Shown here: in pieces, positions 40,991 to 51,239 of the stretch
Numbering within the stretch: position 1 is the stretch's first letter
Layout of the letters: every line of letters starts with the position of its first letter
From: Ga0077560 sp046330435
Lineage (GTDB): Bacteria > Actinomycetota > Thermoleophilia > Miltoncostaeales > Miltoncostaeaceae
Length of the DNA stretch: 64,000 nt
Direction of reading: 5' to 3'
Assembly: GCA_046330435.1 (NCBI GenBank)
Contig: JAXLST010000014.1
Coordinates: 93,805-157,804 of the forward strand
Notes under the pieces: model-generated
Database searches by the model: none
Told to the model about the DNA's origin: nothing
Seen by the model: the letters and a program-made list of their open reading frames with translations, nothing else
Position numbers and translations under genes: made by a program

Positions 40991-41680
40991 TCAGTCCCTG
41001 CTCATCCCCAGCAGGTTGAGGATGAAGAGGAAGACGTTGAAGACGTCGAGGAAGATCGACAGGGCGATCATCACCACGTCCTCCTCGCCGGCGGAGCGCA
41101 GCCGCTGGAAGTCGAACATCGTGAAGACCGAGAAGATCGCCAGGCCGATGATCGACCACAGCAGGTTGAAGCCCGGGATCGAGACGAAGATCGCCACGAT
41201 CGAGACGACGATGAGGGCGACGAGCCCCCAGAACGCCATCCGCGCGGCGGGCGCCAGGTCCCGGCGGGTCGCCCAGCCGGCGGCGCCGAAGCCGCCGATG
41301 AACAGGGCGGTGAGCCCGGCGGCCTGCCAGATGATCGTCGGCCCGCCCTCGACCGCGGCGTACGCGGACATCGTGGGGCCGATGGCCATGCCGAGCAGCA
41401 GGCCCACGCCGAACAGCAGCGCCATCCCGAGCGCGCCGTTCTGCGCCTTGCGGGCGAAGGACATCCCCATGATCGCCAGGAACGCGACGACCCAGACGCC
41501 GATGGCCGCGCCGCCGGAGAGGTTCCGGCCGATGTAGGCGCCGCCGGCGGCGAACGCGGTGGTGACGGCCACCAGGAACATCGTCTGGCCGAACACCGTG
41601 CGGGCGTCGGCGCGGACGACGGCGCCCGCCTGCTCGCGCAGGTGGGTGGCGGGGCCCTCGTACGGGTTGTTGGTGCTCAC
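40991..41680 (-). CDS. Bax inhibitor-1/YccA family membrane protein
   Basis: 229 aa with seven TM segments. It begins STNNPYEGPATHLREQAGAV and contains TVFGQTMFLVAVTTAFAAGG, the loop after GPTMSAYAAVEGGPTI and the C-terminal VFTMFDFQRLRSAGEEDVVM, MIALSIFLDVFNVFLFILNL characteristic of this family. Members form pH-sensitive calcium-leak channels. GTG 41680 has GGAGG 5 nt upstream. Confidence 0.93.
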   Translation of the reverse strand: MSTNNPYEGPATHLREQAGAVVRADARTVFGQTMFLVAVTTAFAAGGAYIGRNLSGGAAIGVWVVAFLAIMGMSFARKAQNGALGMALLFGVGLLLGMAIGPTMSAYAAVEGGPTIIWQAAGLTALFIGGFGAAGWATRRDLAPAARMAFWGLVALIVVSIVAIFVSIPGFNLLWSIIGLAIFSVFTMFDFQRLRSAGEEDVVMIALSIFLDVFNVFLFILNLLGMSRD

Positions 41681-41815
41681 GTGACCTCCGGTGGTGTGGG
41701 CACACCGAGGGTAGCGGCCGCCCCGCCACCCGTCACGGGTGGTGCGTTGCGATCCGGTTCGGAGGCGATCCCCCGCGACGCCGCGCATCCCCGCGGCGCC
41801 GCGTTTCCCCGGGGA

Positions 41816-42034
41816 TCAGCTCTGGCCGGCGGGGCGCAGGCCGCACACGCGGCGCAGCACCAGCGACGCCGGGCAGTTCCCGGCCAGCACGAACATCCAC
41901 TGGTTGACGCCGACGAACGCCGTGAGCAGCAGGAACCACGGCGAGACCAGCCACGCCAGCACCGCCGAGAGGAGCGTGACGCTCCCGGCCATCGCGAACA
42001 GCACCCGCTCCAGACTCCACCCGCGCCGCATCGC
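41816..42034 (-). CDS. DUF2892 (YgaP-like) small membrane protein
   Basis: 72 aa. ATG 42034 is chosen because GAGG lies 5 nt upstream; earlier in-frame ATGs at 42052 and 42058 fall inside the operator palindrome. The protein has two TM helices (VLFAMAGSVTLLSAVLAWLV and PWFLLLTAFVGVNQWMFVL) followed by NCPASLVLRRVCGLRP with two Cys. DUF2892 domains occur with rhodaneses in sulfur and metal-stress genes. A CsoR-type operator sits directly upstream. Confidence 0.85.
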   Translation of the reverse strand, partial: AMRRGWSLERVLFAMAGSVTLLSAVLAWLVSPWFLLLTAFVGVNQWMFVLAGNCPASLVLRRVCGLRPAGQS

Positions 42035-42050
42035 CACCTCGTGTCCGTGC

Positions 42051-42066
42051 ATACCCATGGGGGTAT
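42051..42066 (-). promoter_or_regulatory. CsoR-type operator palindrome
   Basis: ATACCC-ATGG-GGGTAT is a perfect 6-bp inverted repeat with the ATACCC/GGGTAT half-sites typical of copper-sensing CsoR and related persulfide-sensing CstR repressors. It lies 17 bp before the start of the DUF2892 gene. No csoR gene is in the window. Confidence 0.6.
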
Positions 42067-42093
42067 CCTGCCCGATCGCGGCCAATGATGCAA

Positions 42094-42109
42094 CTGCACA
42101 ACCGTGCAG
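42094..42109 (+). promoter_or_regulatory. Inverted repeat upstream of fur
   Basis: CTGCAC-AACC-GTGCAG is a perfect 6-bp inverted repeat located 32-47 bp before the fur -10. It is a candidate binding site, perhaps for Fur itself. Confidence 0.4.
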
Positions 42110-42114
42110 ATGTA

Positions 42115-42131
42115 TCTGGATCCATTCCAGA
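42115..42131 (+). promoter_or_regulatory. Second inverted repeat, over the fur -35 region
   Basis: TCTGGA-TCCAT-TCCAGA is a perfect 6-bp inverted repeat ending 9 bp before the -10 TACACT. A protein bound here would block the promoter. Confidence 0.45.
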
Positions 42132-42140
42132 CAATCTGCG

Positions 42141-42146
42141 TACACT
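42141..42146 (+). promoter_or_regulatory. -10 element TACACT, leaderless promoter of fur-katG
   Basis: TACACT is followed by 7 nt and GTG 42154. No ribosome-binding site precedes the GTG, consistent with a leaderless mRNA. Confidence 0.55.
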
Positions 42147-42153
42147 GCACCCC

Positions 42154-42611
42154 GTGACCCCGCCCCCCGACGCCGAGCGCCGCCTCCGCGACGCGCGTCT
42201 GCGTGTGACGCGCCCCCGCGTCGCCGTGCTGGACGCCGTGCACCTGCACCCGCACGCCGACACGGACACCATCATCGGGGCCGTCCGCGGGCGCCTGGGC
42301 GAGGTGTCGACCCAGGCGGTCTACGACGTGCTGCGCGCGCTCACGGCCGCCGGCCTGGTGCGCCGCATCGAGCCCGCGGGCTCCGTCGCGCGTTACGAGT
42401 CGCGGGTGGGCGACAACCACCACCACATCGTGTGCCGGTCCTGCGGCGCGATCGCCGACGTCGAGTGCGCCGTCGGCGGCGCCCCCTGCATGACCGCGCC
42501 GGGCGACCACGGCTTCGCGATCGACGAGACCGAGGTCATCCACTGGGGGCTGTGCCCGGAGTGCTCCGCCGCGCGCGCGGACCCGTCCACCACTCCGGGC
42601 GGCACCGCACC

Positions 42612-42615
<4 letters not shown>
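42154..42615 (+). CDS. fur: Fur-family regulator (FurA-like), coupled to katG
   Basis: 153 aa. The winged helix contains LRDARLRVTRPRVAVLDAVH and EVSTQAVYDVLRALTAAGLV. The metal/dimer domain has NHHHIVCRSCGAIADVEC and a C-terminal CPEC, the two zinc CxxC motifs of Fur proteins. Its stop overlaps the katG start (ATGA), the arrangement known for FurA-KatG in actinobacteria. It should repress its own operon and release it under peroxide. Confidence 0.92.
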
Positions 42616-44822
<2,207 letters not shown>

Positions 44823-44829
44823 TCGGCCC

Positions 44830-44869
44830 GCCGCCGCGGACTCTCCGAACGAGGGGGGTCCGCGGCGGC
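44830..44869 (+). terminator. Hairpin terminator candidate after katG
   Basis: GCCGCCGCGGAC (44830-44841) pairs perfectly with GTCCGCGGCGGC (44858-44869). It starts 8 bp after the katG stop. No T-run follows, as is frequent in high-GC actinobacteria. Confidence 0.65.
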
Positions 44870-44879
44870 ACCGGCGACG

Positions 44880-44885
44880 TACCGT
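44880..44885 (+). promoter_or_regulatory. -10-like TACCGT, leaderless promoter of the 44892 gene
   Basis: TACCGT is followed by CGCCCC and the ATG at 44892. No ribosome-binding site is visible. Confidence 0.5.
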
Positions 44886-44891
44886 CGCCCC

Positions 44892-45905
44892 ATGCGAACT
44901 CCCCACGCCGTCGCCGGCGTGCTGACCCTCGCCGCCGCACTGGGCGCGGCCGGCACGGCTCCGCAGCACGCGCACGCCCGCTCGTACTTCACCACCTTCG
45001 GCTTCGTGCAGGTGGCGCCCTCCCGGGTGTGGCAGCAGACCGCCTGGATCCCGCAGAGCATCGACGTCCCGCCCGGCGTGCAGCACCGGTTCCGCCTGGG
45101 CGCCGACACGTACCGCGGCATCTGGGTGCCGGCCGCGGTGAGCCGCACCGACACCACGCTGATGCTCGGCTACGCGCGCCGCGACGCCCGCATCCGGGTG
45201 GACGGCAGCATGTTCTTCGTCGCCGACCGCGAGCTCACCGCCGCCGAGCGCCGGGTGTTCCGGGTGTTCGCCGACCTGTACCGGGACGCCGACGTGATGG
45301 TGCTGCGGGCCGGCCACCCGGCCTGCGCCGGGCTCACGCGCGCGCAGGCCCGGGCGATCGCCTCCGGGCGCATCACCCGCTGGTCGCAGGTGGTCGCCGG
45401 CGCACCGGCCGACCGCATCGCCGTGCGCTACCCGGAGGTCGCCGGCACCATCGAGCTGCGCTTCGGCGCCCGGCTGGTGGGCGCAACCGTCCACTGGCGC
45501 GCGACCTACGCCCCCGGCGCCCGCGGCGCGGCCGACGGCGGCGTCGCCGAGGCCGCCCGCAACCCGGCCGTGGCAGCCATCACCTCGTGGACGGCGATGC
45601 GCCGTCAGGCGCGCACCGACGTGTGCGTCGTGCCGCTCGGCGGCGTCGCGCCGTCCGACGCCGCCGTCGCCGCCCTCACCTACCCGGCGGCGTTCCCCGT
45701 GCGGTACGTCGTGCCGCGCAGCACCCGGGGCGTCGCGCCGCGCGACCTGATCACCCGGCGGGAGGTGCGCCGGCACCTCGCCTCCGACGCCTTCCGCGCG
45801 ACCCTCCGCGGCACCGGAGTGCTGGTCTCCGGCGATCCCATCGCGCCGCCCCAGCCGGTGCCGCCAGGGCTCGACCCGCAGGACCCGCCGGCCCCCACCT
45901 CCTGA
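44892..45905 (+). CDS. Secreted periplasmic-binding-protein-like protein (PstS-like fold)
   Basis: 337 aa with a signal peptide (MRTPHAVAGVLTLAAALGAA). The segment CAGLTRAQARAIASGRITRW followed by SQVVAG matches the motif in PstS-like phosphate-binding proteins, and PVRYVVPRSTRGVAPRDLIT fits their end region. The N-terminal 100 residues are unlike PstS. There is no lipobox and no transporter next to it, so it may be a free ligand-binding protein. The C-terminus is Pro-rich. Confidence 0.7.
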   Translation: MRTPHAVAGVLTLAAALGAAGTAPQHAHARSYFTTFGFVQVAPSRVWQQTAWIPQSIDVPPGVQHRFRLGADTYRGIWVPAAVSRTDTTLMLGYARRDARIRVDGSMFFVADRELTAAERRVFRVFADLYRDADVMVLRAGHPACAGLTRAQARAIASGRITRWSQVVAGAPADRIAVRYPEVAGTIELRFGARLVGATVHWRATYAPGARGAADGGVAEAARNPAVAAITSWTAMRRQARTDVCVVPLGGVAPSDAAVAALTYPAAFPVRYVVPRSTRGVAPRDLITRREVRRHLASDAFRATLRGTGVLVSGDPIAPPQPVPPGLDPQDPPAPTS

Positions 45906-46105
45906 TCGGCGACTCGTCCCGCATACCGGACGCCGGACGGCACGGCCCTTGCGTGTCGAGCGGGGCGCCCCGCCCGCGAGTTGCCCCCGGGACCTCCCGC
46001 ATGGTCCACTCGGCTCCCGTTCGGCCGGCGGCGTCCCACGCGGCCCGGCCGGGCGAACGGCGCTCGAGTACCCCCGGGATCCTGCGATCGCACCAGGGAG
46101 GACCG
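45906..46105 (+). other. Intergenic region with palindromes
   Basis: This 200-bp gap holds a perfect palindrome GCGGGGCGCCCCGC (about 45959-45972) and a longer imperfect hairpin built from CGTTCGGCCGG and CCGGCCGGGCGAACG around 46018-46056. The first may terminate the upstream gene. AGGGAGG at the end is the ribosome-binding site of the next gene. No small gene was found. Confidence 0.4.
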
Positions 46106-46477
46106 ATGAGCACGCTCACGCCGGCCGACGCCAGGACGCTCCTGGACGGCATCTTCTCCGCGAAGGACCAGGAGGGGGTGATGGCCGCGCTCGGGGCCTT
46201 CTCCCCCGACGTGGAGTGGACCCAGTACGACATCGAGCACCGCCCCGCGGACCCCCTGCGGGCCCGCGGTCACGAGGAGGTCGCCGTCCTGCTCGCGAAG
46301 GGGCTGGCGCCCGGCATGACCCACCGCCTCGTCCGCACCATGTCGGCCGAGGACGGCATGGCCTGCCACGTCGAGTGCGCGTACCCGTCCGGCGACAAGG
46401 TCGAGGTGACCTACATCTTCGACGTCGAGGACGGCCGCATCACCCGGGTGCTCGGCACCATGGCCTGGGACGGATAG
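46106..46477 (+). CDS. NTF2/SnoaL-like protein
   Basis: 123 aa. ATG 46106 follows AGGGAGG. The cone-shaped NTF2-like fold is suggested by LLDGIFSAKDQEGVMAALGA, FSPDVEWTQYDIEHRPADPL and the final strands VEVTYIFDVEDGRITRVLGT. Members include isomerases, polyketide cyclases and many binding proteins. The ligand cannot be assigned. It stands alone, convergent with nrdJ. Confidence 0.82.
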   Translation: MSTLTPADARTLLDGIFSAKDQEGVMAALGAFSPDVEWTQYDIEHRPADPLRARGHEEVAVLLAKGLAPGMTHRLVRTMSAEDGMACHVECAYPSGDKVEVTYIFDVEDGRITRVLGTMAWDG

Positions 46478-46545
46478 ACGTCGCAACGACGCGGGGCCCG
46501 GCGTCGTGCCGGGCCCCGCGGCGGTTCAGCGATGGTGCGGAGGGA

Positions 46546-49347
46546 CTACGAGCAGCCGCTGGTGCTGCCGCAGTTCTCGCACTTGTAGCAGGTGCCCGAG
46601 CGGATCATCGTCCAGCCGCAGCTGCCGCAGATGGCGCCGTCGGTCTGCTTGAACGTGTACTTCCCGCCACGGGTGGGCGGCAGCTCCAGGGAGGTCTGCC
46701 CCGAGGTCTGCGCGACCGGCAGCTCGATGACCTGCGCGGACGGCGCGTCGTCGGTGGCGTCCTCCACCACGGTCATGCCGATGGCCTCCGCCCGGGCCCC
46801 CGGGGTGAGGATCCCGACCTCGCGCTTCTGCTCCTCGGTGAGGAACTTCGACCCGAGCCAGCGCACCACGTAGTCCACGATGGACTTCGCCATCGGGATC
46901 TCCGGGTTCGGCGTGAACCCGGCCGGCTCGAAGCGGCTGTGGCTGAGCTTGTCCACCAGGATCTCCAGCGGCACGCCGTGCTGGAGGGCCATGGACACGC
47001 AGATCGCCAGGGAGTCCACCAGGCCCGAGACCGTGGAGCCCTGCTTGGCCATCTTGATGAAGACCTCGCCCGGGCTGCCGTCCTCGTACTTGCCGGCGGT
47101 GATGTACCCGTCGTGGCCCGCGATCGAGAAGTGGTGCGTGATCGCCTCACGGGTGTCCGGCATGCGGCGGCGGGCCGGGTGCGCGGACGCGGCGGCGGCC
47201 AGCTGCGCGGCCGGCGTCTCCGACTTGCCGGTCGACAGCGGCTGGGTGCGCTTGCTGCCGTCGCGGTAGATCGCGAGCGCCTTCACCCCGCTCTTCCAGG
47301 CGAGGATGTACGCCGCCATGATCTCCTCGGGCGTCGCCTCGTTCGGCATGTTCACCGTCTTGGAGATCGCGCCCGAGATGAACGGCTGCACCGCGCCCAT
47401 CATGAGGATGTGGCCGCGGTAGTGGATCGACCGCGTGCCGTTCATCGGCGTGAACGCGCAGTCGAACACCGGCAGGTGCTCGTCCTTGAGCCCCGGGGCG
47501 CCCTCGATCGTCTCGTGCTCGTCGATGAAGCTGACGATCGCGTCGATCTGGGCCTGGTCGTAGCCGAGCTTCGCGAGGGCGCTGGGGACCGTGTTGTTCA
47601 CGATCTTCATGACGCCGCCGCCGACCAGCTTCTTGTACTTGACCAGCGCGATGTCGGGCTCCACGCCGGTGGTGTCGCAGTCCATCATGAAGCCGATGGT
47701 GCCGGTGGGCGCCAGCACGGACGCCTGCGCGTTCCGCACGCCGTGGATGGCGGCGCGGTCGACCGTGGCGGCCCAGGACTCGCGGGCGGCCTCGAGCAGC
47801 TGCTCGTCGCCGACCAGGTCGGCGCGGACGTCCTCGACGGCCCGCTGGTGCATTCGCAGCACGCCCTGCATGGGCTGCGCGTTCGTCTCGTAGCCCTCGA
47901 ACGGGCCCATCCGCTCCGCGAGCCGGGTGGACTGCTCGTAGGCCCGGCCCGTCATGAGGGCCGTGATGGCGGCGGCGTAGGAGCGGCCGGCGTCCGAGTC
48001 GTACGGGAGGCCCTTGCTCATGATGAGCGCGCCGAGGTTCGCGTAGCCGATGCCCAGCTGCCGGAAGGCGCGGGCGTTCTTCGCGATGCCCTCGGTGGGG
48101 TAGCCGGACCGGGCGACGATGATGTCCATCGCCGTGATGGTCACGTCCACGGCCTGCCGGAAGTCGTTCACGAGGAACTCGCCGTCCTCGCCCACGAACT
48201 TCATGAGGTTGAACGACGCCAGGTTGCAGGCCGAGTCGTCGATGTGCATGTACTCGGAGCACGGGTTCGACGCGTTGATGCGGCCCGTGTTGGGGCAGGT
48301 GTGCCACCGGTTGATGGTGGTGTCGTACTGCATGCCCGGGTCGCCGCAGACCCACGCGGCCTCCGCGATGTCGCGCAGCAGGTCCCGCGCCTTCACGGTC
48401 TCCAGGGTCTCACCGGTGGTGACGGCCCGGAGGTGCCAGTCGCCGTTCGCCTCGGACGCGTACATGAACTCGTCGGTGACGCGGACGGAGTTGTTCGCGT
48501 TCTGGAACTGGATGGACTGCCAGGCCTCGCCGTTGATGCCCATGTCGTAGCCCATCTCGCCGAGCGCCCAGGCCTTCTTCTCCTCCTCGGCCTTGCAGTT
48601 CACGAACTCGACGATGTCCGGGTGGTCGCAGTTGAGCACGACCATCTTCGCGGCGCGGCGGGTGGTGCCGCCGCTCTTGATGGCGCCCGCGCAGGCGTCG
48701 GCGCCGCGCATGAAGCTGACCGGGCCGGACGCGGTGCCGCCGCCGGACAGGAGCTCCTTCGACGAGCGGAGGTTCGACAGGTTGAGCCCGGAGCCGGACC
48801 CGCCCTTGAAGATGCGCCCCTCCTTGGAGATCCACGCGAGGATCGAGTCCATCGTGTCCTCGACGGACAGGATGAAGCAGGCGGAGCACTGCGGCTCCTC
48901 CCGCGTGCCCACGTTGAACCACACCGGGGAGTTGAAGGCGACCTTCTGGTTCACCAGCAGGTGCATGAGCTCGGCCTCGAACGAGTCCGCCTCGTTGCTG
49001 TCGGTGAAGTAGCCCTCCTCCTCACCCCACTTGCGGATGGTGAGGACGACGCGGTCGATGATCTGCCGGACGCTGTGCTCGCGTTCCGGGGAGCCGAGCG
49101 CGCCGCGGAAGTACTTCGAGGCGACGACGTTGGTTGCCAGCTGGCTCCAGGCCTTCGGCACCTCGATGTCGTCCTGCTCGAAGTAGCTCTGACCGCCCTC
49201 GCCGGTGATGCCGGCGCTCCGGCGCTCCCAGGCGACCTCGTCGTACGGATGGGTGCCCGGGTTGGTGAAGTAGCGCTTGATGCCGAGCCGGGGGGCAGCC
49301 GGTCGCTCGACGGCGGAGGCGCGGTGCTCGACAGCCTCAGTCGCCAT
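46546..49347 (-). CDS. nrdJ: Adenosylcobalamin-dependent ribonucleotide reductase (class II)
   Basis: 933 aa. It makes deoxyribonucleotides using a cobalamin-generated thiyl radical. Conserved blocks are the Cys pair partner QCSACFILSVEDTMDSIL, GGSGSGLNLSNLRS, the active-site loop INASNPCSEYMHIDD and LAPTGTIGFMMDCDTTGVEP. The C-terminal zinc ribbon is CGSCGWTM and CYKCENCGSTSGC. ATG 49347 has GGGAGG upstream and lies 11 bp inside the end of nrdR. No class I or III reductase is visible, so the cobalamin transporter at 28-31.8 kb may matter for growth. Confidence 0.97.
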   Translation of the reverse strand: MATEAVEHRASAVERPAAPRLGIKRYFTNPGTHPYDEVAWERRSAGITGEGGQSYFEQDDIEVPKAWSQLATNVVASKYFRGALGSPEREHSVRQIIDRVVLTIRKWGEEEGYFTDSNEADSFEAELMHLLVNQKVAFNSPVWFNVGTREEPQCSACFILSVEDTMDSILAWISKEGRIFKGGSGSGLNLSNLRSSKELLSGGGTASGPVSFMRGADACAGAIKSGGTTRRAAKMVVLNCDHPDIVEFVNCKAEEEKKAWALGEMGYDMGINGEAWQSIQFQNANNSVRVTDEFMYASEANGDWHLRAVTTGETLETVKARDLLRDIAEAAWVCGDPGMQYDTTINRWHTCPNTGRINASNPCSEYMHIDDSACNLASFNLMKFVGEDGEFLVNDFRQAVDVTITAMDIIVARSGYPTEGIAKNARAFRQLGIGYANLGALIMSKGLPYDSDAGRSYAAAITALMTGRAYEQSTRLAERMGPFEGYETNAQPMQGVLRMHQRAVEDVRADLVGDEQLLEAARESWAATVDRAAIHGVRNAQASVLAPTGTIGFMMDCDTTGVEPDIALVKYKKLVGGGVMKIVNNTVPSALAKLGYDQAQIDAIVSFIDEHETIEGAPGLKDEHLPVFDCAFTPMNGTRSIHYRGHILMMGAVQPFISGAISKTVNMPNEATPEEIMAAYILAWKSGVKALAIYRDGSKRTQPLSTGKSETPAAQLAAAASAHPARRRMPDTREAITHHFSIAGHDGYITAGKYEDGSPGEVFIKMAKQGSTVSGLVDSLAICVSMALQHGVPLEILVDKLSHSRFEPAGFTPNPEIPMAKSIVDYVVRWLGSKFLTEEQKREVGILTPGARAEAIGMTVVEDATDDAPSAQVIELPVAQTSGQTSLELPPTRGGKYTFKQTDGAICGSCGWTMIRSGTCYKCENCGSTSGCS

Positions 49348-49975
49348 CTGGGACCTCCCGAGTGGTTGTGGTGGTGACGGTGGTGGGCTCGGGAGCATCG
49401 GCTCCCGACGTGTCGCGTCCGCCGCGCAGCGCCCGCAGGCGCGCACGGCCAGGACCCCGGGACTGGTCCCCGATCGTATCGAACATCTGTTCGTCGAGCG
49501 AGACCTGCCCCCTCGGAAGCGGGGGCTCGCGCTCCAGGCGCGCGAGCTCCTCCTCGAACTCCTCGATGTCCGCGAACTGCCGGTAGACCGACGCGAACCG
49601 CACGTAGGCGACCTGGTCGATCTCCTTCAGCCGGCGGAGCGAGAGCTCGCCGATCATCGAGCTGCGCACCTCCTGGCGCAGCCGGTTGCGGAGCTCCGTC
49701 TCGATGTCGCGGACCGCGACCTCGAGGAGGCCGGTCGCGACGGGCCGCTTGTGGCAGGCCCGCTGCAGCCCGGCGAGGAGCTTCGCGCGGTCGAACGCCT
49801 CCCGCTCACCGCTGCTCTTGATCACCACGACCGGCATCTCCTCGACGCGCTCGTAGGTGGTGAAGCGGCGGCCGCAGCCCAGGCATTCGCGCCGTCGCCG
49901 GATCGCATCCTTGCTGTCCGGGACGCGGGATTCGACCACGCGGTGTTCAGGGTGTTCGCAGAAGGGGCAGATCAT
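49337..49975 (-). CDS. nrdR: Transcriptional repressor NrdR, with C-terminal extension
   Basis: 212 aa; typical NrdR is about 150 aa. The zinc ribbon is MICPFCEHPEHRVVESR and RECLGCGRRFTTYERVE. The ATP-cone is VVVIKSSGEREAFDRAKLLA through SLRRLKEIDQVAYVRFASVY and RQFADIEEF. About 60 extra residues follow, Arg-rich then Thr-rich (TTVTTTTTREV). ATG 49975 lies 7 nt after the -10 TAGTTT. It senses ATP/dATP and represses nrd genes; two box-like palindromes lie upstream. Confidence 0.95.
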   Translation of the reverse strand: MICPFCEHPEHRVVESRVPDSKDAIRRRRECLGCGRRFTTYERVEEMPVVVIKSSGEREAFDRAKLLAGLQRACHKRPVATGLLEVAVRDIETELRNRLRQEVRSSMIGELSLRRLKEIDQVAYVRFASVYRQFADIEEFEEELARLEREPPLPRGQVSLDEQMFDTIGDQSRGPGRARLRALRGGRDTSGADAPEPTTVTTTTTREVPDGD

Positions 49976-49982
49976 CCGCAGA

Positions 49983-49988
49983 AAACTA
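49983..49988 (-). promoter_or_regulatory. -10-like TAGTTT, leaderless promoter of nrdR-nrdJ
   Basis: Read on the minus strand, TAGTTT is followed by TCTGCGG and the nrdR ATG at 49975. It lies inside the first NrdR-box-like palindrome. Confidence 0.5.
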
Positions 49989-49998
49989 GATGTGGGGT
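49983..49998 (-). promoter_or_regulatory. NrdR box 1 (candidate)
   Basis: The 16-mer AAACTAGATGTGGGGT matches 11 of 16 positions of the NrdR consensus form ACACTATATATAGTGT. It covers the -10 element of the nrdR-nrdJ promoter. Confidence 0.6.
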
Positions 49999-50014
49999 GG
50001 GACGTATGACACAC

Positions 50015-50030
50015 ACGCTACATTCAGCGT
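50015..50030 (-). promoter_or_regulatory. NrdR box 2 (candidate)
   Basis: ACGCTACATTCAGCGT is a near-palindrome that matches 11 of 16 positions of the same NrdR consensus; the outer 6-bp arms CACGCT/AGCGTG (50014-50031) are perfect. Its centre is 32 bp from that of box 1, close to the three-turn spacing known for paired NrdR boxes. Confidence 0.62.
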
Positions 50031-50120
50031 GCCGGGGCGGCATCCTTCCACCAAAACGCGGTTCGAATCAAACCCCCGGCGGGGAGTTTTCGACTGCGTT
50101 TTCCGCTCTGAGCGGAGGAA

Positions 50121-50693
50121 TCAGCGGCGGGCCCAGGAGTCCCGCGAAAGCGTCCACAGGTGGACGTCCACGCCCGCGCACCGGTCCGTCCCGGCGGTCC
50201 GCTGCACGGGGCCCCTGGTGAAGCCGATCGCGGCGGCGACGCGCTCCGAGCCGGTGTTGCCGATCATGGTCTTCAGCTCGAGCAGGTCGTGGCCCAGGTC
50301 GCGGAACGCCCAGTCCACCACCAGCCGTGCGGCGCGGGTCGCCACGCCCCGCCTCCGGGCCCAGTGGCCCACCCAGTAGCCCACCTCGGGCACCTGGCCC
50401 CCGGCCAGCCGGTGCAGCCCCACCACGCCCGCCCCGGCGCCGTCCAGGACGATCGCGAACCGGGCGTGCGTGCCCTGGTCCCAGTCGACGGCGGTGTCAT
50501 CCACGAACCCGCGGCCGTGCGCCTCGGTGTAGCCCGCCGGCACCGTCGTCCAGCGCGGCACCTCGGGGTCCTGGCAGCCCCTCACGATCCACGGGACGTC
50601 CTCCTCCCGCGGCACCCGCAGCACCAGCCCGCCGTCGGACAGGGGCGGGTCCGGCGCCGTCAGTCCAGGAAGCGCACCCTCGAGATTGGCCAA
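50121..50693 (-). CDS. GNAT-family N-acetyltransferase
   Basis: 190 aa. The GNAT fold is visible in LVLRVPREEDVPWIVRGCQD, FAIVLDGAGAGVVGLHRLAG, the acetyl-CoA site YWVGHWARRRGVATRAARLV and LELKTMIGNTGSERVAAAIG. This resembles RimJ/RimL-type enzymes that acetylate protein N-termini or small amines. TTG 50693 has GGAGG about 8 nt upstream, within the end of the signal peptidase gene, giving a 34-bp overlap; the start is therefore less certain than the rest. Confidence 0.85.
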   Translation of the reverse strand: MANLEGALPGLTAPDPPLSDGGLVLRVPREEDVPWIVRGCQDPEVPRWTTVPAGYTEAHGRGFVDDTAVDWDQGTHARFAIVLDGAGAGVVGLHRLAGGQVPEVGYWVGHWARRRGVATRAARLVVDWAFRDLGHDLLELKTMIGNTGSERVAAAIGFTRGPVQRTAGTDRCAGVDVHLWTLSRDSWARR

Positions 50694-51226
50694 TAGACGA
50701 CCTCCGCCTGCCCGATGACGTTGCCGATGGGCGCGAACGCGGCGTCCTGGTCGGTGTCGGGCCCGTCGGCGCCCTGCCCCCACTGGTGGGAGTCGCAGGA
50801 GTTGTTCCGGTTGTCGCCCAGCAGCAGCAGCTTGCCCTTGGGGACCACCGAGAAGTCCATCTCGTACTGGGGCACGCGGGCGTTCTTGACCACGAACTCC
50901 CGGCCGTTCACGAAGGTCTTGCCGCCGCGCACCTCGACGCGGTCCCCGGCGACGCCGATGACGCGCTTCACGAACGGCACGCCCTTCGGCGGGTCGCACG
51001 CGCGGATCGCGGCGGCGGGCGGCGTGAACACCACGATGTCGCCGCGCTCGATGTCCCGGAACCGGTAGACGAGGCGGTTCGCGATGATCCGGTCGTGCTC
51101 CTGGATCGTCGGGATCATGGAGCCGGTCGGGATCTCGTACGGCTTGGCGACGGACGCCTGGATCACGAACGCCATCCCCACCGCCACGGCGCCGGGGATG
51201 AGCGCGTCCCGCATGATGCGCCTCAC
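50660..51226 (-). CDS. lepB: Signal peptidase I (copy 1)
   Basis: 188 aa. An N-terminal TM helix (IPGAVAVGMAFVIQASVA) precedes the catalytic Ser box KPYEIPTGSMIPTIQEHD, box C RLVYRFRDIERGDIVVF, the Lys general base in KGVPFVKRVIGVAGD and box E LLGDNRNNSCDSHQWG. It cleaves signal peptides on the outer face of the membrane. GTG 51226 lies 14 bp after the paralogous copy, so the two are co-transcribed. Confidence 0.94.
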   Translation of the reverse strand: MRRIMRDALIPGAVAVGMAFVIQASVAKPYEIPTGSMIPTIQEHDRIIANRLVYRFRDIERGDIVVFTPPAAAIRACDPPKGVPFVKRVIGVAGDRVEVRGGKTFVNGREFVVKNARVPQYEMDFSVVPKGKLLLLGDNRNNSCDSHQWGQGADGPDTDQDAAFAPIGNVIGQAEVVYWPISRVRFLD

Positions 51227-51239
51227 CGGGCGGCCCCGG

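Noticed and set aside
45949..49377. A very long open frame on the plus strand opposite nrdJ, and similar long antisense frames elsewhere
   Set aside because: In GC-rich DNA stop codons are rare in shadow frames; the predicted products are low-complexity Arg/Gly/Ala/Pro sequences and the true genes on the other strand have clear family motifs.
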